A stretch of 64,000 nt of DNA from Bradyrhizobium sp. WD16 (lineage in GTDB: Bacteria > Pseudomonadota > Alphaproteobacteria > Rhizobiales > Xanthobacteraceae), in contig NZ_CP028908.1 in NCBI RefSeq assembly GCF_024181725.1, positions 4,887,501 to 4,951,500 of the forward strand. The letters are read 5' to 3'. The translations under genes were made by a program, and so were the position numbers. This document shows positions 35,330 through 44,700 of the stretch, piece by piece; within the stretch, counting starts at the first letter, position 1, and each line of letters begins with the position of its first letter. The notes under the pieces were generated by a model, which saw only the letters and a list, made by a program, of their open reading frames with translations, was not told where the DNA came from and searched no databases.

Positions 35330-36028
35330 TCATTGATCGCGGTCCACCGCCTCCGGCGGATAGACGAAGCGCAATGTCGATTCCAGATGCTCGACCAGCA
35401 TGGTGCAGGCGGTGGCGGCATCCCGCGTCAGGATCCGGTCGGCCAGCGCCTGATGGATGCCGATGAAATCGTCGCCGTCGTCGAAGCTGAGCATCATCAC
35501 CCGGCGATAGCGATAGGCCTGGTCGTAGAGATCAGAATGGGCGGCGAGCAGCCGCGGCGATCCGCAGGCGGAGAGCAGCGCGGTGTGGAAGCCCTTGTGC
35601 AGGACGTCGAAGTCCTCGGCGCCTTCGCTGAAATGGCGGCCGCTGCGCTCGATATAGCGCCGCAGCTGATGCAGCGCGGCGATGATGGCGGCCTCCCAGG
35701 CGTCGCCGCCCTCTTCCATCGACAGCCGCAGGGCCTCGACCTCGATGACGCTGCGCACCCGCGTGATGTCGGCGAGGTCCTCGCGGCTGACGCTTGCGAC
35801 CCGAAAGCCGCGCTGGCCGATCGCCACGATCAGCCCGCGCGATACCAGGCGCGACAGCCCTTCCCGCAGCGGCGTCGCGCCGATCTCGTAGCGCTGCGCC
35901 AGGTCGCCGATGCCGAGCCGCGCGCCGGGCTCCAGCTGCCCGGCGAGGATGTCGCGCTGGATCAGCGAGGCGGCACGCTCGGACAGCGTGTCGGTGGTTT
36001 CGATCGGCGCGGCGCGGCTCAGGCTCAT
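35330..36028 (-). CDS. GntR-family (FCD) transcriptional regulator
   Basis: 232 aa. The winged helix-turn-helix is at about residues 15-80 (IQRDILAGQLEPGARLGIGDLAQRY, PLREGLSRLVSRGLI). A helical FCD ligand-binding domain follows, with metal/ligand-type residues in RSVIEVEALRLS, FHTALLSACGSPRLL and IHQALADRILTRD. It sits inside the importer operon, between the binding protein and ATPase genes, and probably senses the imported compound or a catabolite. A candidate operator lies between 36965 and 37059. Confidence 0.85.
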   Translation of the reverse strand: MSLSRAAPIETTDTLSERAASLIQRDILAGQLEPGARLGIGDLAQRYEIGATPLREGLSRLVSRGLIVAIGQRGFRVASVSREDLADITRVRSVIEVEALRLSMEEGGDAWEAAIIAALHQLRRYIERSGRHFSEGAEDFDVLHKGFHTALLSACGSPRLLAAHSDLYDQAYRYRRVMMLSFDDGDDFIGIHQALADRILTRDAATACTMLVEHLESTLRFVYPPEAVDRDQ

Positions 36029-36035
36029 CGAGATC

Positions 36036-36965
36036 CTATTTCAGAATCATGCGGTTGAGGTCGGGGTCAGTCTGCAGCATGCCCTGCTGCTTCATCACCT
36101 CGATCCACCAGGCGAGTTGATCGGACTTCAGCGCCGGCTCGGAATGGTTCGGCGGGCTGAGCTTGACGATGTCGAGCGGCTGCTTGGTGAATTTTGCGAT
36201 CGACGCGCCGGCCTTGGCGCGATCGGTGTTGACGATCACCGCCGCCTCGGCGATCGCGGCGCGGAACTTCTTGATGTCCTCGGCATGGCTCGCCGCCCAA
36301 TCACGCGACGCCGCATAGAAGATGATCGGCTCGGTACGCGCCAGGTCCGCGCCGTAGCGGGCGCCGACATAGCCGGTGCCGGCGTTGGTCATGCGGGTGA
36401 CGAAAGGCTCGGCGGTCAGAACCGCGTCGACCGTGCCCGATTTGAGCACGTCGTTCATGGTCGGGAAGGTCACCTCGACGAAGTTGACGCTCTTGGGATC
36501 GACGCCCTTCTCCATCAGCCACTTGCGGAAGAGGACGTGCAAAAAGGCACCGAGACCGGGGGCGCCGACCTTCTTGCCGACGAAATCCTTCGGCTCCTTG
36601 ATCGTCACGCCGTTGCGGACGAAGGCGGCGATCGCCTCGTTGGACGAGGTGTTCATTACCGAGGCGCCGGCCACGGCCGCAAGGTCGAGACCTCCGTCCA
36701 CCGCCTGGATGAAGACGGTCGAGGTCGGCCCGCCGATCTGGATGGAATTCGACAGCAGCGCGGCGGGAATGTTCGAATTGATTCCGATCAGCACCATCTC
36801 GGCGTCGAGGCCGTGCTTCCTGAACAGGCCTTCATCGGCAGCGACCATCGCGGATGCGCAATCGGTCGTCGCCGTGCAGCCGATCTGGATCTTGCCCTGG
36901 GCGAAGGCGCCGCCCGACAGGGCGCACGAGAGCGCTGTGAGTACGATCGCGAACCGCTTCTTCAT
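36036..36965 (-). CDS. ABC importer substrate-binding protein, NMT1/SsuA type
   Basis: 309 aa with a Sec signal peptide MKKRFAIVLTALSCALSGGAFA. The mature protein has the type II periplasmic-binding fold of the NMT1/THI5-SsuA group: IGCTATTDCASAMVAADEGLFRKHGLDAEMV at the N-terminus, then FVGKKVGAPGLGAFLH and VNFVEVTFPTMNDVLKSGTVDAVLTAEPF. It is the first gene of the importer operon, with GGGAGGGA before the ATG. The ligand is not predictable; the divergent hydrolases suggest an aromatic or heterocyclic catabolite. Confidence 0.85.
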   Translation of the reverse strand: MKKRFAIVLTALSCALSGGAFAQGKIQIGCTATTDCASAMVAADEGLFRKHGLDAEMVLIGINSNIPAALLSNSIQIGGPTSTVFIQAVDGGLDLAAVAGASVMNTSSNEAIAAFVRNGVTIKEPKDFVGKKVGAPGLGAFLHVLFRKWLMEKGVDPKSVNFVEVTFPTMNDVLKSGTVDAVLTAEPFVTRMTNAGTGYVGARYGADLARTEPIIFYAASRDWAASHAEDIKKFRAAIAEAAVIVNTDRAKAGASIAKFTKQPLDIVKLSPPNHSEPALKSDQLAWWIEVMKQQGMLQTDPDLNRMILK

Positions 36966-36988
36966 TTCGATCCCTCCCCTGACGACCT

Positions 36989-37020
36989 TTGACAGGCCGA
37001 TTGTTTATCGATAATTCTTC
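36989..37020. promoter_or_regulatory. Promoter and operator candidate in divergent region
   Basis: Reading toward the FAH gene, TTGACA at 36989-36994 is followed 15 bp later by GATAAT. The perfect palindrome TTATCGATAA (37005-37014) overlaps the -10. The segment is strongly AT-rich compared with the surroundings. The GntR-family regulator in the divergent operon is the obvious candidate to bind it. Confidence 0.45.
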
Positions 37021-37058
37021 TAATCATATATTTTTAACAGAACAAGGGGAAACGACCC

Positions 37059-38048
37059 ATGAAGCTGGCGACTTATCGTCATGATGGCCGCGACAAAGTC
37101 GGCGTAGTCCATGGCGGCGACGCCCGCTTGTTCGATCTTGCCGCGGCGGCTGAGCGGGCCGGCAAGGCCGATCCGGCGTTTGCCTCCATGCTGGCGCTGA
37201 TCGACGGCGGCGACGCGGCGCTCGATGCGGCCCGTGCGCTGTACGCCCGGCTTGGCGGCGAACAGGACCTGTCGATCGAGGTGGCCGGCGCCGAGATTCT
37301 TGCGCCGGTGCCGGAGCCGCGCCAGATGCGGGACGGCATGTCCTTCCCCACCCACATCCTCCAGGCGCCCCGTGGCCAGCGCAAGCTGCGGGCCCGCGCC
37401 AAGGACGACATGACCGAACTCGCGCGCATCGACGCCGAGCCGCTGCCCGAACTGCCCGAGATCTATCGCAAGATTCCGATCTTCTACATCACCAACCGCT
37501 TCAGCGTGCGTGGCACCAACACCACGGTGAAGTGGCCGCGCTACAGCAAGGTGATGGACTACGAACTCGAATTCGGCATCATCACCCGCAACAAGGGCGC
37601 CAACATTTCCGCCTCGAAAGCCCGCGACCACATTTTCGGTTTCACGATCTTCAATGATTTCTCCGCGCGCGACATCCAGCGCCTCGAGATGGAAGGCCGG
37701 CTCGGCCCCTCCAAGGGCAAGAGTTTCGACGGCGGCAACGTCATGGGGCCGTGGATCGTCACTCCCGACGAGATCGGCGACCCCTATCGCTTGCGAATGG
37801 AAGCGCGGGTCAATGGCGATCTGCGATCCTCCGGCATCAGCGACGGCATGCTGTTCTCGTTCGAGGAGATGATCGCCTATATCAGCCAGGACGAGACCTT
37901 GATGCCGGGCGAATTCATCGGTTCCGGCACGGTCGGCAATGGCTGCGGCCTTGAACTCGGCCTCTTCCTCGAGCACAACGATGTGGTCGAGCTCACCGTC
38001 GAGAAAATCGGTACACTGAAAAACAAGGTGATGCAGCAGGACGCCTGA
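37059..38048 (+). CDS. Fumarylacetoacetate hydrolase-family protein
   Basis: 329 aa. A short N-terminal domain (MKLATYRHDGRDKVGVV) precedes the FAH fold with metal-binding acidic residues in YELEFGIITRNKG (about 168-180) and DFSARDIQRLEMEG. Also present are KGKSFDGGNVMGPWIVTPDEIGD and GSGTVGNGCGLELG. Family members hydrolyse or decarboxylate beta-diketo and hydroxymuconate-type compounds. It is followed 42 bp later by a cyclase-family gene and is divergent from an ABC importer, which together suggest a small catabolic module. Confidence 0.85.
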   Translation: MKLATYRHDGRDKVGVVHGGDARLFDLAAAAERAGKADPAFASMLALIDGGDAALDAARALYARLGGEQDLSIEVAGAEILAPVPEPRQMRDGMSFPTHILQAPRGQRKLRARAKDDMTELARIDAEPLPELPEIYRKIPIFYITNRFSVRGTNTTVKWPRYSKVMDYELEFGIITRNKGANISASKARDHIFGFTIFNDFSARDIQRLEMEGRLGPSKGKSFDGGNVMGPWIVTPDEIGDPYRLRMEARVNGDLRSSGISDGMLFSFEEMIAYISQDETLMPGEFIGSGTVGNGCGLELGLFLEHNDVVELTVEKIGTLKNKVMQQDA

Positions 38049-38090
38049 AGCGCCCTCGCATGCCATCATCGAACGAGGAGACGCCGCCAA

Positions 38091-38867
38091 ATGGTCAGAC
38101 GCCTGATCGACATTTCCGTTCCGCTGCAGAACGACGTGCCCGCCGATCCGCCGGGCACTCATCCCACCATCCAGTATATCGACCATCAGCAGGGGCTGCC
38201 GCGCATGCTGCAGTTCTTCGAGGGCCTGCAGGCCGAGGATCTGCCCGATGGCCAGGGCTGGGCCGTGGAGCAGGTCAATCTCTCCACCCATAACGGCACC
38301 CATCTCGATGCGCCCTGGCATTTCCATCCGACCATGAATCGCGGCGAACGCGCCTGGACCATCGACGAGGTGCCGCTGGACTGGTGCCTGCAGCCTGGCG
38401 TCAAACTCGACTTCCGTCATCTGCCGGACGGCTATGTGGTCAGTGCGGCCGACGTCGAGGCCGAGCTCAAGCGCATCGACCACACCCTGAAGCCGCTGGA
38501 GATCGTCGTGGTCAATACTGCCGCCGGCGCAAAATTCGGTCGTCAGGACTATGTCAATTCCGGCTGCGGCATGGGCTACGAAGCGACGATGTATCTGCTG
38601 GAACGCGGCGTGCGCCTCACCGGCACCGACGCCTGGAGCTGGGACGCGCCGTTTGTCTTCACCGCCAAGAAGTATGCCGAGACCCACGACGCCAGCCTGA
38701 TCTGGGAAGGCCACAAGGCCGGCCGGCATATCGGCTATTGCCACCTCGAAAAGCTGCACAATCTCGAGCAGCTACCAGCGACGGGCTTCATGGTGTCGTG
38801 CTTCCCGGTCAAGATCGAACGCGCCTCGGCCGGCTGGACCCGCGCGGTGGCGATCATGGACGATTGA
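38091..38867 (+). CDS. Cyclase-family (kynurenine formamidase-like) hydrolase
   Basis: 258 aa. The Zn/Mn-binding motif HNGTHLDAPWHF (about residues 65-76, HxGTHxDxPxH) is intact, and VVVNTAAGAKF and GVRLTGTDAWSWDAPF follow. The family includes kynurenine formamidase and isatin hydrolase, which open amide rings. Isatin hydrolase-like or a related lactam/amide-opening activity fits with the FAH-family partner and importer; the substrate is not established. Confidence 0.85.
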   Translation: MVRRLIDISVPLQNDVPADPPGTHPTIQYIDHQQGLPRMLQFFEGLQAEDLPDGQGWAVEQVNLSTHNGTHLDAPWHFHPTMNRGERAWTIDEVPLDWCLQPGVKLDFRHLPDGYVVSAADVEAELKRIDHTLKPLEIVVVNTAAGAKFGRQDYVNSGCGMGYEATMYLLERGVRLTGTDAWSWDAPFVFTAKKYAETHDASLIWEGHKAGRHIGYCHLEKLHNLEQLPATGFMVSCFPVKIERASAGWTRAVAIMDD

Positions 38868-39112
38868 TTTCCGATGCGGCTCTGACTTCGCTGCGACATC
38901 GCGCCTGCGCACGCGGAGGTGGTCGCAAATTCGACATGTCCCCTCGGCGCGCTGGACGGAACAGGCCCGGCGCGCGTCTTTTTGCGCATTTGCTGCGCGT
39001 TTGCTGCGCAAAAAGTCGCGAATCCTCGCCGGCGGGCCCGCCGCCGTGTAGGAACTTCAGTTGCGCCGGACTAAGGTGGCGGCAACGGCAGACTCACCAG
39101 CGGAGATTGGCG

Positions 39113-39685
39113 ATGACTTTCCCCGACGACTTGTCGCCCCGGCAATCCGACGTCACCAGCACGCTGAAAGTCCATTGGAAGGCCCTGCTGATCGAAGGCA
39201 TCCTGCTGGTGGTGCTCGGTCTCGCCGCGATCATCCTGCCGCCCTTCGCCTCCCTCGCGGTCGCGATCCTGCTCGGCTGGCTGTTCGTCATCAGCGGCGT
39301 CGCCCAGCTGGTGCTGACCTTCTCGACCCGCGGCCTGCCCGGCTTCGGCTGGTCACTGGTATCCGCGGTGCTCGCCATCGCCGCCGGCGTGGTGCTGCTG
39401 CTGTGGCCGGTCCAGGGCGTCTATACGCTCACCGTCGTGATCGGCGTCTACTTCGTCATGGAGGGTGTCGCCACCATCATGTACGCGCTGGAACACCGCA
39501 AGCAGCTCACCGAGCGCTGGGGCTTCCTCGTCGCGGCGGGCATCGCCGATCTGGTGGTGGCGGCGATCATCGTCACCGGCCTGCCCGGTTCGGCAACCTG
39601 GGCGATCGGCCTGCTCGTCGGCATCAACCTGGTGTTCGGCGGCACGTCGCTGATCAGCCTCGCGCTCGCCGCGCGCAACGCCTGA
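39113..39685 (+). CDS. HdeD/DUF308-family membrane protein
   Basis: 190 aa with six predicted membrane helices in three pairs; the DUF308 hairpins start at LLIEGILLVVLGLAAIILPPF, then GLPGFGWSLVSAVLAIAAGVV, and GFLVAAGIADLVVAAIIV. The family is linked to acid resistance in enteric bacteria but its molecular role is unclear. It is preceded by a 245-bp gap with no recognised gene and is convergent with oxyR, 15 bp apart. Confidence 0.8.
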   Translation: MTFPDDLSPRQSDVTSTLKVHWKALLIEGILLVVLGLAAIILPPFASLAVAILLGWLFVISGVAQLVLTFSTRGLPGFGWSLVSAVLAIAAGVVLLLWPVQGVYTLTVVIGVYFVMEGVATIMYALEHRKQLTERWGFLVAAGIADLVVAAIIVTGLPGSATWAIGLLVGINLVFGGTSLISLALAARNA

Positions 39686-39700
39686 GCAAGACGCGCCGGC

Positions 39701-40633
39701 TCAGGCCGCGGGCGCTTTGAAGTTCGGCGCACGCGCCATCGCCATCACCTCGCGCAGGCTCGCGCCGAGACCGCGCAGCAAGGCCTTGCGGCTCGACGTC
39801 GGACGGCAGACGAGCGCGATGCGTCGGGCCGGCGCGCCCTGTTCGAGGGGAACGGCGGCAAGGTCAAGGCCCCGCAACAGTCCGGCCTCGAGCGCCATTT
39901 CCGGGGCGAATGTCAGACCAAGGCCATTCGCCACCATCTGCACCAGCGTGTGCAGGCTGGTGCCGTGAAAGCCGCCGGCGCGGCGCGCGTCGAGCGAACA
40001 GGCGGCGAGCGCATGGTCGCGCATGCAATGGCCATCCTCCAGCAGAAGAAGCTCCTCGTCGGCCAGGTCGCTGCCCCGGACGAAAGCACGCGCGGCGAAC
40101 GGATGGCTGCTCGGACAGACGACGAAGAACTTGTCGATACCGAGATCGAAGGTTTCGAACTCATCGCAGGCAAAGGGCAAGGCAATGACGGCCGCGTCGA
40201 TCCGGCCATTGTCGAGACGCGCCAACAGCGGCGCGGTCTGCTCCTCGCGCAGATAGATCTTGAGTGTGGGAAAGGCCTGGTGCAGCGCCGGCATCAGGAT
40301 CGGCGCGAGAAACGGGCCGATGGTCGGAATGATGCCGAGATTGAGCGCGCCCGCCATCGGATCGCGCGCTTCCTGCGCCGCCTCGACCAGGGCTTCGGCG
40401 TCGCGGAGGAGCTTCTTCGCGCGTGCGGCAAGATCGAGACCGATGGCGGTGGGGATCACTACCCGCTTTGTGCGCTCCAGCAATTTGACGCCGAGCAGCG
40501 ATTCCAGCTCCTGAATCGCTGCGCTCAGCGTCGACTGGCTGACGAGGCAGTCGTCAGCCGCGGTACTGAAGTGCCGCCTCTCGACCACGGCGACCAGGAA
40601 ACGCAATTGGCGGAGGGTCGGCAGAATGATCAT
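39701..40633 (-). CDS. oxyR: Hydrogen peroxide-sensing regulator OxyR
   Basis: 310 aa LysR-type protein. The first ATG is used; a TTG lies two codons upstream. The N-terminal helix-turn-helix reads LRQLRFLVAVVERRHFSTAA...SQSTLSAAIQELE. The redox cysteine context LLEDGHCMRDHALAAC (about residues 193-208) matches the E. coli Cys199/Cys208 pair, nine residues apart. It is divergent from ahpC with a palindromic site between them, so it should activate ahpCF on peroxide stress. Confidence 0.9.
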   Translation of the reverse strand: MIILPTLRQLRFLVAVVERRHFSTAADDCLVSQSTLSAAIQELESLLGVKLLERTKRVVIPTAIGLDLAARAKKLLRDAEALVEAAQEARDPMAGALNLGIIPTIGPFLAPILMPALHQAFPTLKIYLREEQTAPLLARLDNGRIDAAVIALPFACDEFETFDLGIDKFFVVCPSSHPFAARAFVRGSDLADEELLLLEDGHCMRDHALAACSLDARRAGGFHGTSLHTLVQMVANGLGLTFAPEMALEAGLLRGLDLAAVPLEQGAPARRIALVCRPTSSRKALLRGLGASLREVMAMARAPNFKAPAA

Positions 40634-40640
40634 GCCCAAT

Positions 40641-40663
40641 ACTAATCGATGGGGTCGATTAGT
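40641..40663. promoter_or_regulatory. Candidate OxyR operator between oxyR and ahpC
   Basis: A perfect inverted repeat ACTAATCGA-N5-TCGATTAGT lies 7 bp upstream of the oxyR start codon and about 100 bp before ahpC. It has the T-N11-A form of LysR-type sites. Its position allows oxyR autorepression and ahpC activation. Confidence 0.65.
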
Positions 40664-40761
40664 AAAGCCTGTTTTTTGCGTTTTTATCGATGGCTCTCCT
40701 CCACTACCTTCCGGCTGATATCGCGTCGCACGTTAGCGGCCGGAACCGTTTGGAGAATTGG

Positions 40762-41325
40762 ATGTCCCTCATCAATACCGAGATCAAGCCCTTCAAGGCC
40801 ACGGCCTTCAAGCAGGGCAAGTTCATCGACGTGTCCGACCAGGACCTCAAGGGCAAGTGGTCGGTGGTCTTCTTCTATCCGGCCGACTTCACCTTCGTCT
40901 GCCCGACGGAACTCGAAGACCTCGCCGACAACTACGCCGAGTTCCAGAAAGTCGGCGTCGAGATTTACTCGGTGTCGACCGACACTCATTTCAGCCATAA
41001 GGCCTGGCACGACCATTCGCCGGCCATCGGCAAGATCAAATACACCATGGTGGGTGACCCGACCGGCGCCATCACCCGCAATTTCGACGTCATGATCGAA
41101 GCGGCCGGCCTCGCCGACCGCGGCACCTTCGTGGTCGATCCGCAGGGCAAGATCCAGATCGTCGAGATCACCGCCGGCGGCATCGGCCGCGACGCCAAGG
41201 AACTGCTGCGCAAGATCAAGGCGGCGCAGTACGTCGCCAGCCATCCCGGCGAGGTCTGCCCCGCCAAGTGGCAGGAAGGTGAATCCACCCTCGCCCCCTC
41301 GCTCGACCTCGTCGGCAAGATCTGA
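40762..41325 (+). CDS. ahpC: Alkyl hydroperoxide reductase subunit C (peroxiredoxin)
   Basis: 187 aa, the usual AhpC length. The peroxidatic cysteine is in DFTFVCPTE (about residue 47) and the resolving cysteine in GEVCPAKW (about 166), so it is a typical 2-Cys peroxiredoxin. It reduces peroxides in the cytosol and is recharged by AhpF, encoded 126 bp downstream. It is under the divergent OxyR. Confidence 0.95.
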   Translation: MSLINTEIKPFKATAFKQGKFIDVSDQDLKGKWSVVFFYPADFTFVCPTELEDLADNYAEFQKVGVEIYSVSTDTHFSHKAWHDHSPAIGKIKYTMVGDPTGAITRNFDVMIEAAGLADRGTFVVDPQGKIQIVEITAGGIGRDAKELLRKIKAAQYVASHPGEVCPAKWQEGESTLAPSLDLVGKI

Positions 41326-41451
41326 CGCGTCGTCCTGGTCAGCACGCTCGGGCGCGGCCGATCGCTGTTTCCGAGGGTAATACGATTGCGGCTCCGGACA
41401 TCGGTCCGGGGTCGCTGACCTGCCTGCTTTCCTAGGGAATCGGATCTCGCC

Positions 41452-43035
41452 ATGCTGGACGACACCATCAAGACGCAGCTGAAAGCCTATTTCGAACGGA
41501 TCGTCCACCCGGTCGAACTCGTCGCCACGCTCGACGATGGCGCCAAGTCGCGCGAGATGCGCGAGCTGCTGCAGGATATCGTCGCCGCCGCCGCGGGCCG
41601 GGTCACGCTTTCCCTCGACGGTCGCGATGTGCGCAAGCCGTCCTTCGTCATCCGCCGTGCCGGCGGGCACGACGGCGTGACCTTCGCCGGCCTGCCCATG
41701 GGGCATGAATTCAATTCGTTGATCCTGGCGCTGCTTCAGGTCGGCGGTCACAAGCCAAAAGAATCGGCGGACACGATCGCGCAGATCGAAGCGCTGGACG
41801 GCGAATACCTGTTCGAGACCTACTTCTCCCTGACCTGCCAGAACTGTCCGGACGTGGTGCAGGCGCTCAATCTGCTGAGCGCCCTCAATCCGAACATCCG
41901 TCACGTCGCCATCGACGGCGCCCTGTTCCAGGCGGAAGTCGAGGCCCGCAAGATCATGGCCGTGCCCACCGTCTATCTCAACGGCGAGCCCTTCGCCCAG
42001 GGCCGCATGACGCTCGACGAAGTCCTGGCAAGGATCGACACCGGCGCGGCCGCCCGCGCTGCCGACAAGCTCAAGCACAAGAAGCCGTTCGACGTGCTGG
42101 TGGTCGGCGGCGGCCCCGCCGGCGCGGCAGCGGCGATCTATGCGGCGCGCAAGGGCATCGCCACGGGCATCGTCGCCGAGCGCTTCGGCGGTCAGGTGCT
42201 GGACACCATGGCGATCGAGAATTTCATCTCGGTGCCCCATACCGAGGGACCCAAGCTCGCGGCGGCGCTGGAGCAGCACGTCAAGGATTACGACGTCGAC
42301 GTGATGAATCTGCAGACGGCCGTGGAATTGATTCCGGCGGCGACACCCGGCGGCCTTGCCCAGGTTCGCCTCGCCGGCGGCGCCTCGCTCCGTGCGCGGA
42401 CGGTCATCCTCTCAACCGGCGCGCGCTGGCGCCAGATGAATGTCCCGGGAGAAGCGGAGTATCGCAATAAGGGCGTTGCCTATTGCCCGCATTGTGACGG
42501 CCCGTTGTTCAAGGGCAAGAAAGTCGCCGTGATCGGCGGCGGCAATTCCGGCGTCGAAGCCGCGATCGATCTCGCCGGCATCGTCGGCCACGTCACCCTG
42601 ATCGAATTCGACGGGCAGTTGCGCGCCGACGCCGTCCTTCAGGCAAAGCTGCGTTCGCTCGCCAATGTCAATGTGGTCGTTTCGGCGCAGACCACCGAAG
42701 TGCACGGCGACGGCGAGAAGGTCGTCGGCCTGTCCTACAAGGACCGCACCAGCGGCATCCAGGACCGCATCGACCTCGACGGCGTCTTCGTCCAGATCGG
42801 CCTCGTCCCCAACACCGAATGGCTGAAGGGAACGCTGCGTCTGAGCCCTCGCGGCGAGATCGAGGTCGACGCCCGCGGCCAGACCTCGGCGCCGGGCGTG
42901 TTCGCGGCCGGCGACGCGACGACCGCGCCCTACAAGCAGATCATCATCGCCATGGGCGGCGGCGCCACTGCGGCACTTTCGGCCTTCGACCACCTGATCC
43001 GCGTGGTGCCAGTCGAGGATTCACAGGCCGCCTGA
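41452..43035 (+). CDS. ahpF: Alkyl hydroperoxide reductase subunit F
   Basis: 527 aa. An N-terminal tandem thioredoxin-like domain has the Cxx[10 protein letters not shown] (about residues 127-135). An FAD domain ([19 protein letters not shown]), a second CxxC in [13 protein letters not shown], an NADH-binding domain ([17 protein letters not shown]) and a C-terminal FAD closure ([10 protein letters not shown]) follow. It passes electrons from NADH to AhpC. The order and length match canonical AhpF. Confidence 0.95.
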   Translation: MLDDTIKTQLKAYFERIVHPVELVATLDDGAKSREMRELLQDIVAAAAGRVTLSLDGRDVRKPSFVIRRAGGHDGVTFAGLPMGHEFNSLILALLQVGGHKPKESADTIAQIEALDGEYLFETYFSLTCQNCPDVVQALNLLSALNPNIRHVAIDGALFQAEVEARKIMAVPTVYLNGEPFAQGRMTLDEVLARIDTGAAARAADKLKHKKPFDVLVVGGGPAGAAAAIYAARKGIATGIVAERFGGQVLDTMAIENFISVPHTEGPKLAAALEQHVKDYDVDVMNLQTAVELIPAATPGGLAQVRLAGGASLRARTVILSTGARWRQMNVPGEAEYRNKGVAYCPHCDGPLFKGKKVAVIGGGNSGVEAAIDLAGIVGHVTLIEFDGQLRADAVLQAKLRSLANVNVVVSAQTTEVHGDGEKVVGLSYKDRTSGIQDRIDLDGVFVQIGLVPNTEWLKGTLRLSPRGEIEVDARGQTSAPGVFAAGDATTAPYKQIIIAMGGGATAALSAFDHLIRVVPVEDSQAA

Positions 43036-43122
43036 GCTTCTGCTACCGGTCGCTGTCCCGCTCCAAGCGCAGCTCGTGACGTCGTCGCGTCACGGGCCAA
43101 GCGTCATGAATGCGTCGCTGCC

Positions 43123-43401
43123 TCAGCAGCCTTTGCAGATGCTGCGGATCTTGCGATCCAGCGCCTTGTCTTCGATGTCGCCGGGGAGCGCTTTCGGCGG
43201 CGCCGCGGTGTCGATGCCCCCGCCGGAGACGCTCGATCGCGTCGGCTGGCGATGGCCGACCGGCGCCGATGGCAACCCGGCGCCCGACTTCGACGCAGCG
43301 CCCGCCCCGCTGCCGCTGTTCTGGGCGCTTGCGATATCCGCCCCCAACGGCGCCACCAGCACGAGCGCCAGAACCATGATCGTTGTTGTCAGACGCGACA
43401 T
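43123..43401 (-). CDS. Small secreted protein, C-terminal Cys pair
   Basis: 92 aa from the ATG of MSRLTTTIMVLALVLVAPLG, with GGAGG upstream. It has a Sec signal peptide, probable cleavage after ASA. The mature part is low-complexity G/S/A/P-rich, then charged, ending KIRSICKGC. No family was recognised. It is convergent with ahpF. Confidence 0.5.
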   Translation of the reverse strand: MSRLTTTIMVLALVLVAPLGADIASAQNSGSGAGAASKSGAGLPSAPVGHRQPTRSSVSGGGIDTAAPPKALPGDIEDKALDRKIRSICKGC

Positions 43402-43626
43402 GCGGCAACCTCCTCCAATCCAACCTGCTGCGCCTCGGCGCGGCACTGACGGCATTGTCCCGGACGCGCATTCTCTCGCACCGAGACAAGCAAAACTCAA
43501 GGCACCAACCTTTCGCGATTCCGTGCCTGAATCAAGCCGGCGAAACACCGCTCGAATTCTGCCAGACGCCGGACGTCGCGTATGGTCACCCGACCTTTGG
43601 CCGTTTTGCGGTGCGGCCATATTGAT

Positions 43627-44700
43627 TTAGGGCAAGGTTTCGTCCGGCGGATAGGCGTGGACGTCGCCGCAATAATCCAGCACGCGGGTTCGTCCGTTCT
43701 GGCGCGACAGATAACGCGGTCCGACCGGGACCTTTCCGTAGCCGCCGGGAATGTCCAGGACATAATCCGGCTGGCACAGGCCGGAGACCCGGCCGCGCAG
43801 CGCACGCATCAGGCTCTCGCCGGCTTGAAGCGTGGTGCGCAGGTGGGCGGTGCCGGGGGCGAGATCGCCGTGATGCAGGTAATAGGGCTTGATGCGGCAT
43901 TCGACGAAGCTGCGCATCAATGCGGTCAGCGTCGCGACATCGTCATTGACGCCGCGCAGCAGGACCGACTGGCTGACCATGGGAATACCGGCGTCGACGA
44001 TCCGGGCGCAGGCGGCACGGGCCTCCGCGCTGAATTCGCGGGGGTGATTGGCGTGCAGGGCGAGCCAGCTCGTGGCGCCCTCGCTACGGAGCGCCGCCAC
44101 CAGTTCGGGCGTGACCCGCGCCGGATCGGCGACCGGCACGCGGCTATGCAGGCGGACAACCTTGACGTGGTCGATGGCGGCGAGGCGACCGATGATCTCG
44201 CCGAGCCGGCGCGGCGCCAGCATCAGGGGATCGCCGCCGGTGAGGATCACCTCCCAGATCTCGGGGTGGGCGCGGACATAGTCGAGCGCCATCTCGATCG
44301 CCTCCGGCGACAGCGCCTGCTCCTTGCCCGGGCCGACCATCTCGCGGCGGAAGCAGAAGCGGCAATAGACCGCGCAGACATGGACGAGCTTGAGCAGCAC
44401 GCGGTCGGGATAGCGGTGGACCACGCCCGGCACCGGCGAATGGGGATGGTCGCCGATCGGATCGGCGCTCTCGTCGGCCGACGGGATCAGTTCGTCGCGG
44501 CTCGGCAGATACTGACGTGCGATCGGATCCTGCGAATCGCCGGGATCGATCAGTGCCGCCACCGCCGGCGTCACCGCCACGGCATAACGCGCCGCCACGG
44601 CCACGATCTCGGCGGCGGCACCGGCCGGCGCCAGTCCATGGGCGATGAGATCGGCGGCGCTGCGCAGCGTCACCGCGGGCCTTGGCCGGCCATCGCTCAT
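43627..44700 (-). CDS. epmB: EF-P (R)-beta-lysine pathway lysine 2,3-aminomutase
   Basis: 357 aa from the ATG that overlaps the epmA stop by 4 bp. Radical SAM cluster cysteines 109, 113 and 116 in CAVYCRFC; a PLP-binding C-terminal region follows. EpmB converts L-lysine to (R)-beta-lysine for attachment to elongation factor P. The neighbouring epmA and divergent efp make the assignment firm. Confidence 0.9.
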   Translation of the reverse strand: MSDGRPRPAVTLRSAADLIAHGLAPAGAAAEIVAVAARYAVAVTPAVAALIDPGDSQDPIARQYLPSRDELIPSADESADPIGDHPHSPVPGVVHRYPDRVLLKLVHVCAVYCRFCFRREMVGPGKEQALSPEAIEMALDYVRAHPEIWEVILTGGDPLMLAPRRLGEIIGRLAAIDHVKVVRLHSRVPVADPARVTPELVAALRSEGATSWLALHANHPREFSAEARAACARIVDAGIPMVSQSVLLRGVNDDVATLTALMRSFVECRIKPYYLHHGDLAPGTAHLRTTLQAGESLMRALRGRVSGLCQPDYVLDIPGGYGKVPVGPRYLSRQNGRTRVLDYCGDVHAYPPDETLP

